Below the pieces are notes generated by a model. It searched no databases and had not been told where the DNA came from. It saw nothing but the letters and a program-made list of their open reading frames with translations. Positions 51,252 through 59,220 of a stretch of 64,000 nucleotides of DNA are shown here, piece by piece; within the stretch, counting starts at the first letter, position 1; the number at the start of each line of letters is the position of its first letter. The DNA is from an uncultured Armatimonadota bacterium. Its GTDB lineage: Bacteria > Armatimonadota > Fimbriimonadia > Fimbriimonadales > Fimbriimonadaceae. Position numbers and translations under genes: made by a program. The stretch is taken from assembly GCA_903833215.1 (NCBI GenBank), contig CAILEM010000061.1, forward strand, positions 21,634 to 85,633. Direction: 5' to 3'.

Positions 51252-52090
51252 CAGACGTTGATCCCCGCTTCACCCGCAACCTTTCGAAGCGCAGTCACGG
51301 CCACTTCGAATAGCGCCTCGCCCGAGAAACCACCCATCGGACCCGCTGCCGCCAAATGCGGCTCAATCGTCAGCGGCCCTTGCCATCCCGTTGCGACGAG
51401 ATATTGGAAAGCCTCCAAAAGTTCGCCCTCGCCTTCGCCAGCTGGGACAATCTGATGGCCATCCTGGATGGCGTCCTTGATGTGCAAAGTGTCGATATAA
51501 GGCACGATCCAAGGGAACCAATCAGTCATGGTGCGATACCCTTGAAGAACGGTGTTCGCGAAATCGTAAGCAAACCTGAAGCTGTTGCCTCCGATGACTT
51601 CCATCAATCGCTTGGCGTTTTCCGGATGGGCGCCCCAATATCGGTCGTCATTTTCGTGGATCAGTACCACTCCCTCATCCTGAGCAAGTTTCTTTTGCGC
51701 CAGCATCCAGGCAATGACCTTGGGTCCGGCTGCCTCGTTCTGGCCCTCAGCAACCATAGGCGTGAAGATTCGGATGCGCTTTACGTTGACGCGGTGAGCA
51801 GCTTTGATCGCTCGACGGAGCTTGTCGAATTCGCGCGCCTCATTCAGCGGCTCGAACGCGACTTTGTTGACTGGCGACCCGATCGCCTGGACGTGTAGCC
51901 CTTTTTCGGCACAAGCATCATGAACCTTTTGGAGTTCGGTGATGCTGAGGTCGAGGACGTTCACGCCTCCGACGCTACGTAAATCGAGACCCTTCACACC
52001 CAACCGATCAAGTGTCGATACTTGGACATTTAGGTCTGGACTAATCTCGTCGGCAAACCCTGAAAGACAAAACCCCTGCGTTCCACCCAT
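51251..52090 (-). CDS. Sugar phosphate isomerase/epimerase-like protein
   Basis: 279 residues. TIM barrel with 'CLSGFADEISPDLNVQVSTLDRLGVKGLDLRS', 'MLAQKKLAQDEGVVLIHENDDRYWGAHPENAKRLM' and 'FRFAYDFANTVLQG... YIDTLHIKDAI'. The Glu/Asp/His metal-site residues of this family are present (HENDDR, YDFAN, HIKD). First gene of the three-gene minus-strand operon, followed by the oxidoreductase with a 1-base overlap. Specific substrate unknown. Confidence 0.85.
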   Translation of the reverse strand: MGGTQGFCLSGFADEISPDLNVQVSTLDRLGVKGLDLRSVGGVNVLDLSITELQKVHDACAEKGLHVQAIGSPVNKVAFEPLNEAREFDKLRRAIKAAHRVNVKRIRIFTPMVAEGQNEAAGPKVIAWMLAQKKLAQDEGVVLIHENDDRYWGAHPENAKRLMEVIGGNSFRFAYDFANTVLQGYRTMTDWFPWIVPYIDTLHIKDAIQDGHQIVPAGEGEGELLEAFQYLVATGWQGPLTIEPHLAAAGPMGGFSGEALFEVAVTALRKVAGEAGINV

Positions 52091-52137
52091 TACGATTCAA
52101 CGTTACCCCTTAAAGCAAATTCTGGTATCACGAACGA

Positions 52138-52569
52138 ATGACTCCAGTCGTCACGGAAGAGAGGATTCGGGTTCGTTACGGAGAGACGGACCAAATGGGG
52201 CACGCTTACTACGCCAACTACCTGTTTTGGTTTGAGCAGGCACGCGGAGCATGGTGCCGAGAGAGAGGCTGGACCTACAAGCAGATGGAGGAGCGGGGAT
52301 ACATGATTCCCGTCGTAGAGGCGCACTGTGAATACAAAGGCGAAGTGCATTACGACGACCTCATCATCGTGAGAGTTTGGGTCAGTGAATTGCGTCGAGC
52401 CTCTGTCCGGTTTGATTACGAGATCATCAATACATCTTCTGGGAAGGTCACGACAAAGGGCCACACTTGGCATGTGCTGATTGGCACCTCAAGAAAGGCA
52501 GTCACAATGCCTACGGATATTCGGGAATGGCTCACGCGCGACCCTGCGGAATTCGAAACTGTGGTGTAA
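52138..52569 (+). CDS. Hotdog-fold acyl-CoA thioesterase (YbgC/4-hydroxybenzoyl-CoA type)
   Basis: 143 residues. The start 'RIRVRYGETDQMGHAYYANYLFWFEQARGAWCRE' is the family signature with the catalytic Asp (YGETDQMGH) and a long helix. It hydrolyses acyl-CoA, in the cytoplasm. Divergent from the isomerase operon across 47 bases. Probably transcribed with the 652-residue gene, 46 bases on. Confidence 0.9.
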   Translation: MTPVVTEERIRVRYGETDQMGHAYYANYLFWFEQARGAWCRERGWTYKQMEERGYMIPVVEAHCEYKGEVHYDDLIIVRVWVSELRRASVRFDYEIINTSSGKVTTKGHTWHVLIGTSRKAVTMPTDIREWLTRDPAEFETVV

Positions 52570-52615
52570 TGCAACAACGTCAGGCTTCCTTTTTGCGTAG
52601 CATCTACAAGAAATC

Positions 52616-54574
52616 ATGAGGGCACGGGACATCACCAGCGTCGAGAAGACCCTGCAGGAGCTTGAAAAGGTTGCTCCTGGGGCACCTTTGTTGGCACTGG
52701 GCCAAACTGTTTTCTGGGATGAGCCCATGAAGGCAGGCATCGTTCAGGCTGCTAAGCGCCTCGGACACGAGCGAAAATTGGTGGCCGGCGTCCATGACAC
52801 CGACTACTTTGCGAAGCTTCCGAGCGGTCCACACCTGGCTGGGAAATTCAAAACGCTCGCCCACAACGACACGACGACACGTGGGTTGTGGAGTGCCGCA
52901 GGAGAATTTTCGACCCTGTTTGGCAGTGAAACAGTCATCACGCGGGACATGTTGCATTCGGCTGGCGTGCCCATTGCTAAACTCGCGGCGGCTCGTCCTA
53001 ATTTTCTAGATGAGGCAACTGAGGCTTGGGGTTGGCGAGGCATCGTTTCGATGGACGAGCATGCACCGATCACGATGGATGTTCCTCTCAAACAACTCTT
53101 GCCGGAACTGAAGTCAACGTTCGACTGGGCCCTCGACTCGACCGTCGTCACGTTGGGAGGCCAAGGCAAGGAGAAGGCGACGGAGCTTGTTGACCAACTC
53201 TGGACAAGTATTTGTGAACAGAGCGAGAATCAGACGCAAACCGTTTCCGCTTTCTACGAGAAGCTCCTACCTATCTTTTATGAGTTCTGCACAGGGGCAT
53301 CTGTCGATCTGGAAACTACGGCAACCAGCAAACTTCTGCGATTCAACATGGAAACATGTACATCGTGTCGGTTTGAACTTCTGGATATCTTTGTCAACCA
53401 AGCCACTCGATCGGTGGCTTGTGCTGCTTATAACGAAGCGATCCACGGTTCTTCCGGCCTGTATGAGCTGTCTCGGTTTGGGACAGGTGCGATTCCGTTT
53501 GACCTAATTATTCCTGGCAAGGGCAGAGGCACGATCCGAATAGGTACCCGCGGAGTCGTCATTTCGACCGCAACGCCTCAGTTCCTGTCACTGAAGAAGC
53601 CGTTGACATCGGTATGTGATCTTGCCGAAGCTGTCGAAGCTAAATTCGGCCCGAACTGCGTGCTGGTTGGCAAGGCGGTTACTCTCATCGGAATGTTGGC
53701 TCGTGAGTTCGTTTTTGTGTTCCACGAAGGAGCAAGCTCCTATGTGAAACATAGCCGAAAGCTCCATCAGTTGCTTACTCAGAAGGGTTTTGAGTTGGCG
53801 ATGAACCCGATCCTCAGAGTCAAATACGACGTGTGGGGGGCTATGAAAGTCTGTTGTTCTTGGCTGCGGCTTCCCGAGCCATTCCAACGGCCGTTCGGTA
53901 CGGAAGAGCTGTGCGGTCCCAGCTTTAGTGCCCGCTGGAAAGAAGTGGCCGCCCAACAGGCCGATGTGTTAGCCGCGCTTGCTAAGTTACGGCGACCCAT
54001 CGAACTTATTAAGTTCCTTGAGAATAACCACGGTGGTTCATGGAAGGTACTTGCCGAGGAGTATGTTGCACTCCACGCGGACCTCGGTCGTCTTGAAAAA
54101 GCTCTCGTTGAGATCCGAAACCGGCGATATGAGCTGTACGACGAACAGCGAAAATTACGCGTGGGTCGTTTGGAAGCGGAGGCACGCAAAGGCGAGCACT
54201 TCCGCAAAAAAATCTTTGACAAGACTCCGAGTTCAGAAGATTTGGCTGAGCGAGAAAGGCTGTCTGAGAATGTTCGCGCCGTGATTCACCAAGGTGTGGA
54301 ACTGCGAAAGAAGATGCAGGAGCTGCGACACGCCCAAAATGAGCTCGTGCAAGACGAGGAAATCCATCGAATTCACGACCGCAGACGAAGTATCGAACTG
54401 GAAGCGGAACTAAAACGACTGCGTCTCATTCGTCAGGCGATCATCAGTTCCAAAGGGCTTGAGAAGGCCAACCTCCGCCCGAGTGCCTGGTGGTTCCGGC
54501 TTGTTTGTCCCGATGGTTTATGGTTCCGTGAGACAATCGAAACTGCTGAGTGCTATCTCGAACCCCTGATCTGA
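52616..54574 (+). CDS. Large conserved-looking protein of unknown function
   Basis: 652 residues. I do not recognise the family. The N-terminal 170 residues read like a nucleotide- or sugar-handling Rossmann-type region ('LLALGQTVFWDEPMKAGIVQAAKRLGHERKLVAGVHDTDYFAKLPS', 'LAHNDTTTRGLWSAAGEFSTLFGSE'), followed by 'ITMDVPLKQLLPELKSTFDWALD'. The middle (170-430) has conserved-looking Cys residues (TCTSCRFELLDIF), 'VNQATRSVACAAYNEAIHG' and 'PGKGRGTIRIGTRGVVI'. Residues 450-630 are a long charged coiled coil, and the end is 'PSAWWFRLVCPDGLWFRETIETAECYLEPL'. No signal or membrane segment. The gene sits in a run with a thioesterase and dapF. Confidence 0.75.
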   Translation: MRARDITSVEKTLQELEKVAPGAPLLALGQTVFWDEPMKAGIVQAAKRLGHERKLVAGVHDTDYFAKLPSGPHLAGKFKTLAHNDTTTRGLWSAAGEFSTLFGSETVITRDMLHSAGVPIAKLAAARPNFLDEATEAWGWRGIVSMDEHAPITMDVPLKQLLPELKSTFDWALDSTVVTLGGQGKEKATELVDQLWTSICEQSENQTQTVSAFYEKLLPIFYEFCTGASVDLETTATSKLLRFNMETCTSCRFELLDIFVNQATRSVACAAYNEAIHGSSGLYELSRFGTGAIPFDLIIPGKGRGTIRIGTRGVVISTATPQFLSLKKPLTSVCDLAEAVEAKFGPNCVLVGKAVTLIGMLAREFVFVFHEGASSYVKHSRKLHQLLTQKGFELAMNPILRVKYDVWGAMKVCCSWLRLPEPFQRPFGTEELCGPSFSARWKEVAAQQADVLAALAKLRRPIELIKFLENNHGGSWKVLAEEYVALHADLGRLEKALVEIRNRRYELYDEQRKLRVGRLEAEARKGEHFRKKIFDKTPSSEDLAERERLSENVRAVIHQGVELRKKMQELRHAQNELVQDEEIHRIHDRRRSIELEAELKRLRLIRQAIISSKGLEKANLRPSAWWFRLVCPDGLWFRETIETAECYLEPLI

Positions 54575-54591
54575 TTCCTCATCCGTTCAAA

Positions 54592-55461
54592 ATGATTCAA
54601 ATCCCGTTTTGGAAATTGCAGAGCATTGGAAACGACTTTCCTTTGTTCCATCTCAGCGATGTTTCGATGGATTCAATTGAGTTGGAGTTGCTGCTTCCAA
54701 GACTTGCCATCCAGTCAAGCAACCGACATTTCGGTATCGGCGGCGACGGAATTTTGGTGGTTACCATGGAGGGGCCAGACGTCCGACTTAGGATGTTCAA
54801 TCCAGATGGAACTGAGGATTTCTGCGGAAACGGCATCCGATGTGCGGCCAAGCATGCGTACGAACAAGGTTGGGTTGGCTTCGGTTTCAATGTGAAGCAT
54901 TTGGATCGAGTCGTCGAAGTTTCCGTCGAAGGCGACAAGATTTCTACCGTTATCGGGGTGGCCGACTATACGCCCGAGAAGGTGCCGCACAAGAACGGTG
55001 AGTTGTTCAATTCGACCGTCTGGAGTGGAATGGACTCGGGAATGCCGCTGAGCCTGTTTGGCAGCGCTCTAACGACGGGCAGCACCCATGTTGTGATTCC
55101 GACGTCGGTGATCCCCGACGACGATAGTTTTCGTTCGATCAGCGCAAAGATCGAGGTCGATCCGTTGTTTCCGATGCGGACGAGCGTGATTTGGTCGCGG
55201 GAAGTCGAGCCGATGAAACTCCAAATTAGGATTTGGGAACGCGGCGTTGGCGAAACGCTCGGGTGCGGTACCGGCAGTTCGGCCGCCGCTGCCGATTACC
55301 TGCGCCGTAAACGGGTGGGCGGCACCGTCGAGATCATCAATCCCGGCGGCTCGGTTTCTGCGACCATGTCGTCCTGGAACGCCCCCATCACCCTCGTCGG
55401 CATCGCCGACGAGGTGTACAAAGGCACCTTCCGGTTCCACGAAAGCACCAAAGGTGCGTAA
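54592..55461 (+). CDS. dapF: Diaminopimelate epimerase
   Basis: 289 residues from the ATG at 54592. It interconverts LL- and meso-diaminopimelate for lysine and peptidoglycan. The two catalytic Cys are present: EDFCGNGIRCA and TLGCGTGSSAAA. 'HFGIGGDGILVV', 'MFNPDGTEDFCGNG', 'SGMPLSLFGSALTTGSTHVVI' (which replaces the usual 'NPH' loop) and 'RIWERGVGETLGCG' follow the family. The substrate-facing 'NGIR' box is intact. Convergent with ftsZ, with terminators between. Confidence 0.92.
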   Translation: MIQIPFWKLQSIGNDFPLFHLSDVSMDSIELELLLPRLAIQSSNRHFGIGGDGILVVTMEGPDVRLRMFNPDGTEDFCGNGIRCAAKHAYEQGWVGFGFNVKHLDRVVEVSVEGDKISTVIGVADYTPEKVPHKNGELFNSTVWSGMDSGMPLSLFGSALTTGSTHVVIPTSVIPDDDSFRSISAKIEVDPLFPMRTSVIWSREVEPMKLQIRIWERGVGETLGCGTGSSAAAADYLRRKRVGGTVEIINPGGSVSATMSSWNAPITLVGIADEVYKGTFRFHESTKGA

Positions 55462-55462
55462 C

Positions 55463-55489
55463 AAAAATGCCCCGCCACAAGGACGGGGC
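55463..55489 (-). terminator. Terminator of ftsZ
   Basis: On the minus strand GCCCCG (55489-55484) pairs with CGGGGC (55474-55469) over a 9-base loop, followed by ATTTTTG. It is 55 bases past the ftsZ stop. Confidence 0.8.
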
Positions 55490-55506
55490 TAGTGTTGGAC
55501 CAGAAC

Positions 55507-55530
55507 ACCCGAACAATGTCGGGTTTTTTT
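55507..55530 (+). terminator. Terminator of dapF
   Basis: ACCCGA (55507-55512) pairs with TCGGGT (55519-55524) over a 6-base loop, followed by TTTTTT up to base 55530. It lies 45 bases past the dapF stop. Confidence 0.85.
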
Positions 55531-55543
55531 GAGTGAAGTCGCG

Positions 55544-56674
55544 CTAATTCCCGAGTTTCTGGCGGCGCAGGAACGTTGGGATGTCAATGTCGATTTCATC
55601 CAACTGGATTGGGGTCGGAATCGACATCGTCTGCTGTGGCGTCTTGGGGGGCGCTGCAGATTCTAGGAACGATGACTGAACGAAGACGTCGGTATCTCTA
55701 GCTTTTCCCGGTGTCAAGGCATCTGGATCCATTCCGGCGGCGAGGAGTGTGACCTGTACTTCGCCTTCCAGGGAGTCCTTCATGACGTGACCCATAATGA
55801 TGTCGGCGTCGTCGGCGTCCGTGAACTGCAGGATGTACTCCATCGCTTCGTGGGCTTCGCCAATGCTGAAATCGGGACCCGCTGTAACGTTAACCAGCAG
55901 TCGCTTGGCACCCTGGATATTGGTTTCAAGCAGCGGAGACGTGGCGGCATGCTGAGCGGCCATGCGAGCCCGCTGATCGCCGACGCCTCGGCCTAGACCC
56001 ATGAGAGCCACACCGGCATTGCTCATCACACTGCGCACGTCAGCAAAGTCGACGTTGATGACGCCAGGGAGAAGAATGATGTCCGAGATACCCTGGACGC
56101 CTTGGCGCAGAACATCATCGGCAGCAGCAAATGCCATCTGCATCGTCGTCTTCTTTTCGACGAAGCCGAGCAAGCGGTCGTTCGGAACTGTGATGAGGGT
56201 GTCTACGTGCGACTTCAATCGCGCGGCACCTTCGTCAGCAAGTCGACGTCGCTTGGGGCCCTCAAAGAGGAATGGCTTGGTCACGACACCAACGGTGAGA
56301 ATTCCCATCTCACGCGCCTTTGCCGCAACGACAGGGGCCGCGCCAGTACCGGTGCCGCCGCCCATTCCTGCGGTGATAAACACCATATCACAGCCTGCGA
56401 GAATAGCTTCGATCTCATCTGCGCTCTCACGAGCAGCCGCTTCGCCGACTTCCGGGTTGCCTCCGGCGCCTAGCCCGCGAGTAAGCGTCTCGCCTAGCTG
56501 AATCTTCTTCGCTGCTCGGCTTTGGCTGAGCGCCTGGGCGTCCGTGTTCATCGTCACGAACGTGACACCCATCACGCCTTCCTGGATCATCCGATTCACG
56601 GCGTTTGAGCCCGCTCCTCCGATGCCGAGGACCTTTATGGTTGCCTGGTTTTCAAATAGGTTGTCTGGTCGCAT
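55544..56674 (-). CDS. ftsZ: Cell division protein FtsZ
   Basis: 376 residues from the ATG at 56674 with GGAG 5 bases upstream; a GTG two codons earlier is in frame but overlaps the Shine-Dalgarno. GTP-binding tubulin homologue: [20 protein letters not shown], the tubulin signature [10 protein letters not shown], and the catalytic-loop '[20 protein letters not shown]' region. The tail ends [11 protein letters not shown], the conserved peptide that binds FtsA/ZipA-type tethers. It stands alone, without ftsA or ftsQ nearby. The spacer before the tail is short. Confidence 0.97.
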   Translation of the reverse strand: MRPDNLFENQATIKVLGIGGAGSNAVNRMIQEGVMGVTFVTMNTDAQALSQSRAAKKIQLGETLTRGLGAGGNPEVGEAAARESADEIEAILAGCDMVFITAGMGGGTGTGAAPVVAAKAREMGILTVGVVTKPFLFEGPKRRRLADEGAARLKSHVDTLITVPNDRLLGFVEKKTTMQMAFAAADDVLRQGVQGISDIILLPGVINVDFADVRSVMSNAGVALMGLGRGVGDQRARMAAQHAATSPLLETNIQGAKRLLVNVTAGPDFSIGEAHEAMEYILQFTDADDADIIMGHVMKDSLEGEVQVTLLAAGMDPDALTPGKARDTDVFVQSSFLESAAPPKTPQQTMSIPTPIQLDEIDIDIPTFLRRQKLGN

Positions 56675-56742
56675 GGTCACTCCAAATCACACACGAACGA
56701 TCCTTCCAGTCGAAGGGTTCGTTGATTGAGATGACGCGACCG

Positions 56743-57489
56743 CTACGAAGAAAGCGTCAGGTTTTTATCCACAAATGGCCGAATCGGCTTTATCGCCTCA
56801 ACAATCTTGGTTGGGACCAAAAAAATGAAGCTGGGACGCGATACTTTGACGTCCTCCATCCGGATGCCTTGCAGTAATTTGGCGTATTCGTCGATCGTCC
56901 AAATGTCGACAAGAATCAAACGTCCCCCTGGTTTCAGCACCCTAAGCGCCTCCAATATCGCCACCTCGCGCCCTTCCAAGTCACGAATGTTGTGGATAGC
57001 CCAACTGGAAATAACAACGTCGAACAACTGGTGGTCAAATGGTAGGTGCCGGATATCGGCCGTTTCCAAACTAACGCGACTCTCGACTCCCTCGGCCTTG
57101 GCATTTCGAAGCGTAGCCTCGGAGGAGTTGCCGGACTGATCGGATTTGCGCCAAAGATCTACACCGACAGCTTCTCCATTGGGCAGGCGCTTCGCCAACC
57201 CAATGAGCATGAGTCCGCGACCACACCCCATGTCAAGGACTCGCTCGTCGCCTTTGAGGTGCAAGGAATCAAGAATGCGATCCCTTAGCCTGAGTTTGAA
57301 GACTGTGCTCGCCAGAATCAGAATGAGAGCGGTGAGGAGCCAAGATGCGCTGACCCAGGGAAACAGAGTTGGGATTGGGGGCGGAACCCCTGGCACGAAC
57401 GAAACGGCGAGGCATCCAGCCCCTGCCACCACAAAATACAGAACAACGTTTGGTGCGTCGATGCCGTATTGGGCCTTCATCTTTTGCAT
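56743..57489 (-). CDS. Membrane-anchored class I SAM-dependent methyltransferase
   Basis: 248 residues. Two N-terminal hydrophobic helices (15-35 and 45-62) precede a Rossmann methyltransferase: motif I 'RVLDMGCGRGLMLIGLAKRLPNGEAVGVDLW', then 'VESRVSLETADIRHLPFDHQLFDVVISSWAIHNI' and 'EALRVLKPGGRLILVDI'. Membrane position suggests a lipid, quinone or membrane-protein substrate, but this is inference. The substrate is unknown. Confidence 0.85.
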   Translation of the reverse strand: MQKMKAQYGIDAPNVVLYFVVAGAGCLAVSFVPGVPPPIPTLFPWVSASWLLTALILILASTVFKLRLRDRILDSLHLKGDERVLDMGCGRGLMLIGLAKRLPNGEAVGVDLWRKSDQSGNSSEATLRNAKAEGVESRVSLETADIRHLPFDHQLFDVVISSWAIHNIRDLEGREVAILEALRVLKPGGRLILVDIWTIDEYAKLLQGIRMEDVKVSRPSFIFLVPTKIVEAIKPIRPFVDKNLTLSS

Positions 57490-57611
57490 GCAAATAATCG
57501 GTTTGAGTCTGGACAGTATCTCGCAAAGCCTCGACTGAAGGCTTGAAGATGATTCTATTTTAGCGTGAAAACGGAATTCGAGCTATTTCTAAATATGTTA
57601 TTTATAGAACT

Positions 57612-57640
57612 ATTTCGACAACATCGGAGATTGTCGAAAT
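57612..57640. promoter_or_regulatory. Palindromic operator-like site upstream of the alcohol dehydrogenase
   Basis: Perfect 10-base arms ATTTCGACAA (57612-57621) and TTGTCGAAAT (57631-57640) with a 9-base spacer, 76 bases before the dehydrogenase start. Such a site would suit a dimeric repressor. The rest of the 226-base gap (57490-57715) is AT-rich and holds no gene I can support. Confidence 0.5.
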
Positions 57641-57715
57641 GCTCAGTGGGTTCTTGGCTGCCCAGATTTGGAGTCGGGTGTAACATTGCCGTGCTAAACG
57701 AATTCACTTAGTCCG

Positions 57716-58846
57716 ATGCTAACTTGCGAATCTCTCCCCAAAAACATACGGGCCGGCGTGCTGGCGGCTCCTCATCAGCTAAAGATTACGAGCATTCCAC
57801 TCTGGCCGTTGGCGGATTACGGGGATCCGGATATGGTCTTGGTGAAAGTTGCTGCGTGTGGAGTCTGCGGTTCGGACTTCCGATACTATTTGGGTGAGAA
57901 TCCTTGGGCTCAGCACACGTTGGGTCGCTTTGCGCCCAATGAACCCAACATCGTGCTGGGTCATGAGTATGCGGGCACGGTGGTTGCCGTGATGAGTGAA
58001 TCAAACCGCCGCCTGCTGGGCAAGCGAGTTGCACCCGTGTGTTCCAAAGTTTGTGGGGCGTGTGCGGATTGTAGAGCCGGGCAGTCGAGATTATGTGAGA
58101 CAACAGTTCACATGGGGCACGGGCAAGGATGGGGAGAGCAGTCATTTTTCCCGGGCGCTTACGCGATGTACGCTCCCGCATGGGGTGCTTCTTGTTTTGA
58201 GATCCCCGATTCGATATCGTTTGAGGAAGCCGCGTTGATGGATATCCTGGCGGTGTGCGTTCATGTCGCCGAGCAGGGCCAGATCCGCGGAGCGCGACCC
58301 GTTTTGTGTATTGGTGCCGGACCGGCCGGTAACGGTGTGGCCCAAGTCGCGCTGGCTATGGGTGCAAGTTCAGCCGTTCTGCTTGATCGATCGAGTACAG
58401 CCATCGATGTTGCGAAACGCCAAGGCTTTGGCACCGCCATCAACACATGGGGGATGTCGGACGATGAAATCTCGAGCCAACTAAAGGCACTCGCCCCCCA
58501 CGGATTTGGGTCGGTGTTCGATACCGTCGGGTCCGCAGCATCGTTGACACTGGGAGTCCGCTCCCTCGGAAAGTGCGGCACTCTTGTGAATCTTGCTGTC
58601 CACGACGACGAAATTCCTCTGAATTTTCTCCGCTTGGGTTCTGAGCGGAAAATCGTGACCAGTTGCAACTTCGAAGTCGGCGACTACCCCAAAGCCCTCG
58701 CGTGGCTCGAATCTGGTCGACTTCGCGTACGCGAATGGATCACTCCGACTACCCTGCCTGAAATTCCCGGCCTATTCGACCGCATCACCTCCGATCCAGA
58801 CGATAAAGCCGTTTTCAAACTCGTCATCGATCCCTGGAAGGAGTAA
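57716..58846 (+). CDS. Zinc-dependent alcohol/sorbitol-type dehydrogenase
   Basis: 376 residues. MDR-family oxidoreductase with both zinc sites: the catalytic site 'AACGVCGSD' and 'GHEYAGTVV', and the structural site CSKVCGACADCRAGQSRLC. The NAD-binding motif is 'LCIGAGPAGNGVAQVA' (GxGxxG). Most like threonine, sorbitol or polyol dehydrogenases. It is convergent with the GH9 gene beyond the repeat-rich gap. The palindrome upstream hints at regulation. Confidence 0.9.
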   Translation: MLTCESLPKNIRAGVLAAPHQLKITSIPLWPLADYGDPDMVLVKVAACGVCGSDFRYYLGENPWAQHTLGRFAPNEPNIVLGHEYAGTVVAVMSESNRRLLGKRVAPVCSKVCGACADCRAGQSRLCETTVHMGHGQGWGEQSFFPGAYAMYAPAWGASCFEIPDSISFEEAALMDILAVCVHVAEQGQIRGARPVLCIGAGPAGNGVAQVALAMGASSAVLLDRSSTAIDVAKRQGFGTAINTWGMSDDEISSQLKALAPHGFGSVFDTVGSAASLTLGVRSLGKCGTLVNLAVHDDEIPLNFLRLGSERKIVTSCNFEVGDYPKALAWLESGRLRVREWITPTTLPEIPGLFDRITSDPDDKAVFKLVIDPWKE

Positions 58847-59220
58847 TCCGGCTAGGGTGACAGCAGTAACGCATCCCAACCCCAACTACCCACCAGCCAC
58901 GTAGTCGGCGGTGATCGTACCGACGCAGCAGACGGTGGAATGTGTACCCACCACCGATTCCACAACAGCCGACGTAGCGACGTCTCCGTGGCGTCGCAGC
59001 AGCCTTACAGGCAAATATCGTGTTTTCGGCACACAATACATCGTCACTCGTTCCGGACGTCGGTACGATCACCGCCGACTACGGATCTGGTTGGCGTTTC
59101 GCCTTTGGGTTGCCGGTACCACGTCACGAACCCCTGAAAGATGCCTAGGCAGGTTCTCAACCCTCGTCCCGGACGACGCCACGGAGACGCAGGCTACGGG
59201 GCAGGTGGGGATCTGGGGTA
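58847..59220. repeat. Repeat-rich intergenic block with long inverted repeats
   Basis: No convincing gene lies in these 374 bases; the short open frames found on both strands share the peptide YDHRRLR only because of the repeats. A perfect 25-base inverted repeat has arms at 58901-58925 and 59058-59082 with 132 bases between; the flanks also match in part. A second inverted pair of 16 bases has arms at 58981-58996 (beginning CGTCTCCGTGG) and 59174-59189. The block would fold into a long stem with side hairpins. Possible roles: a REP cluster, a decayed mobile element or a structured RNA. Confidence 0.7.
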
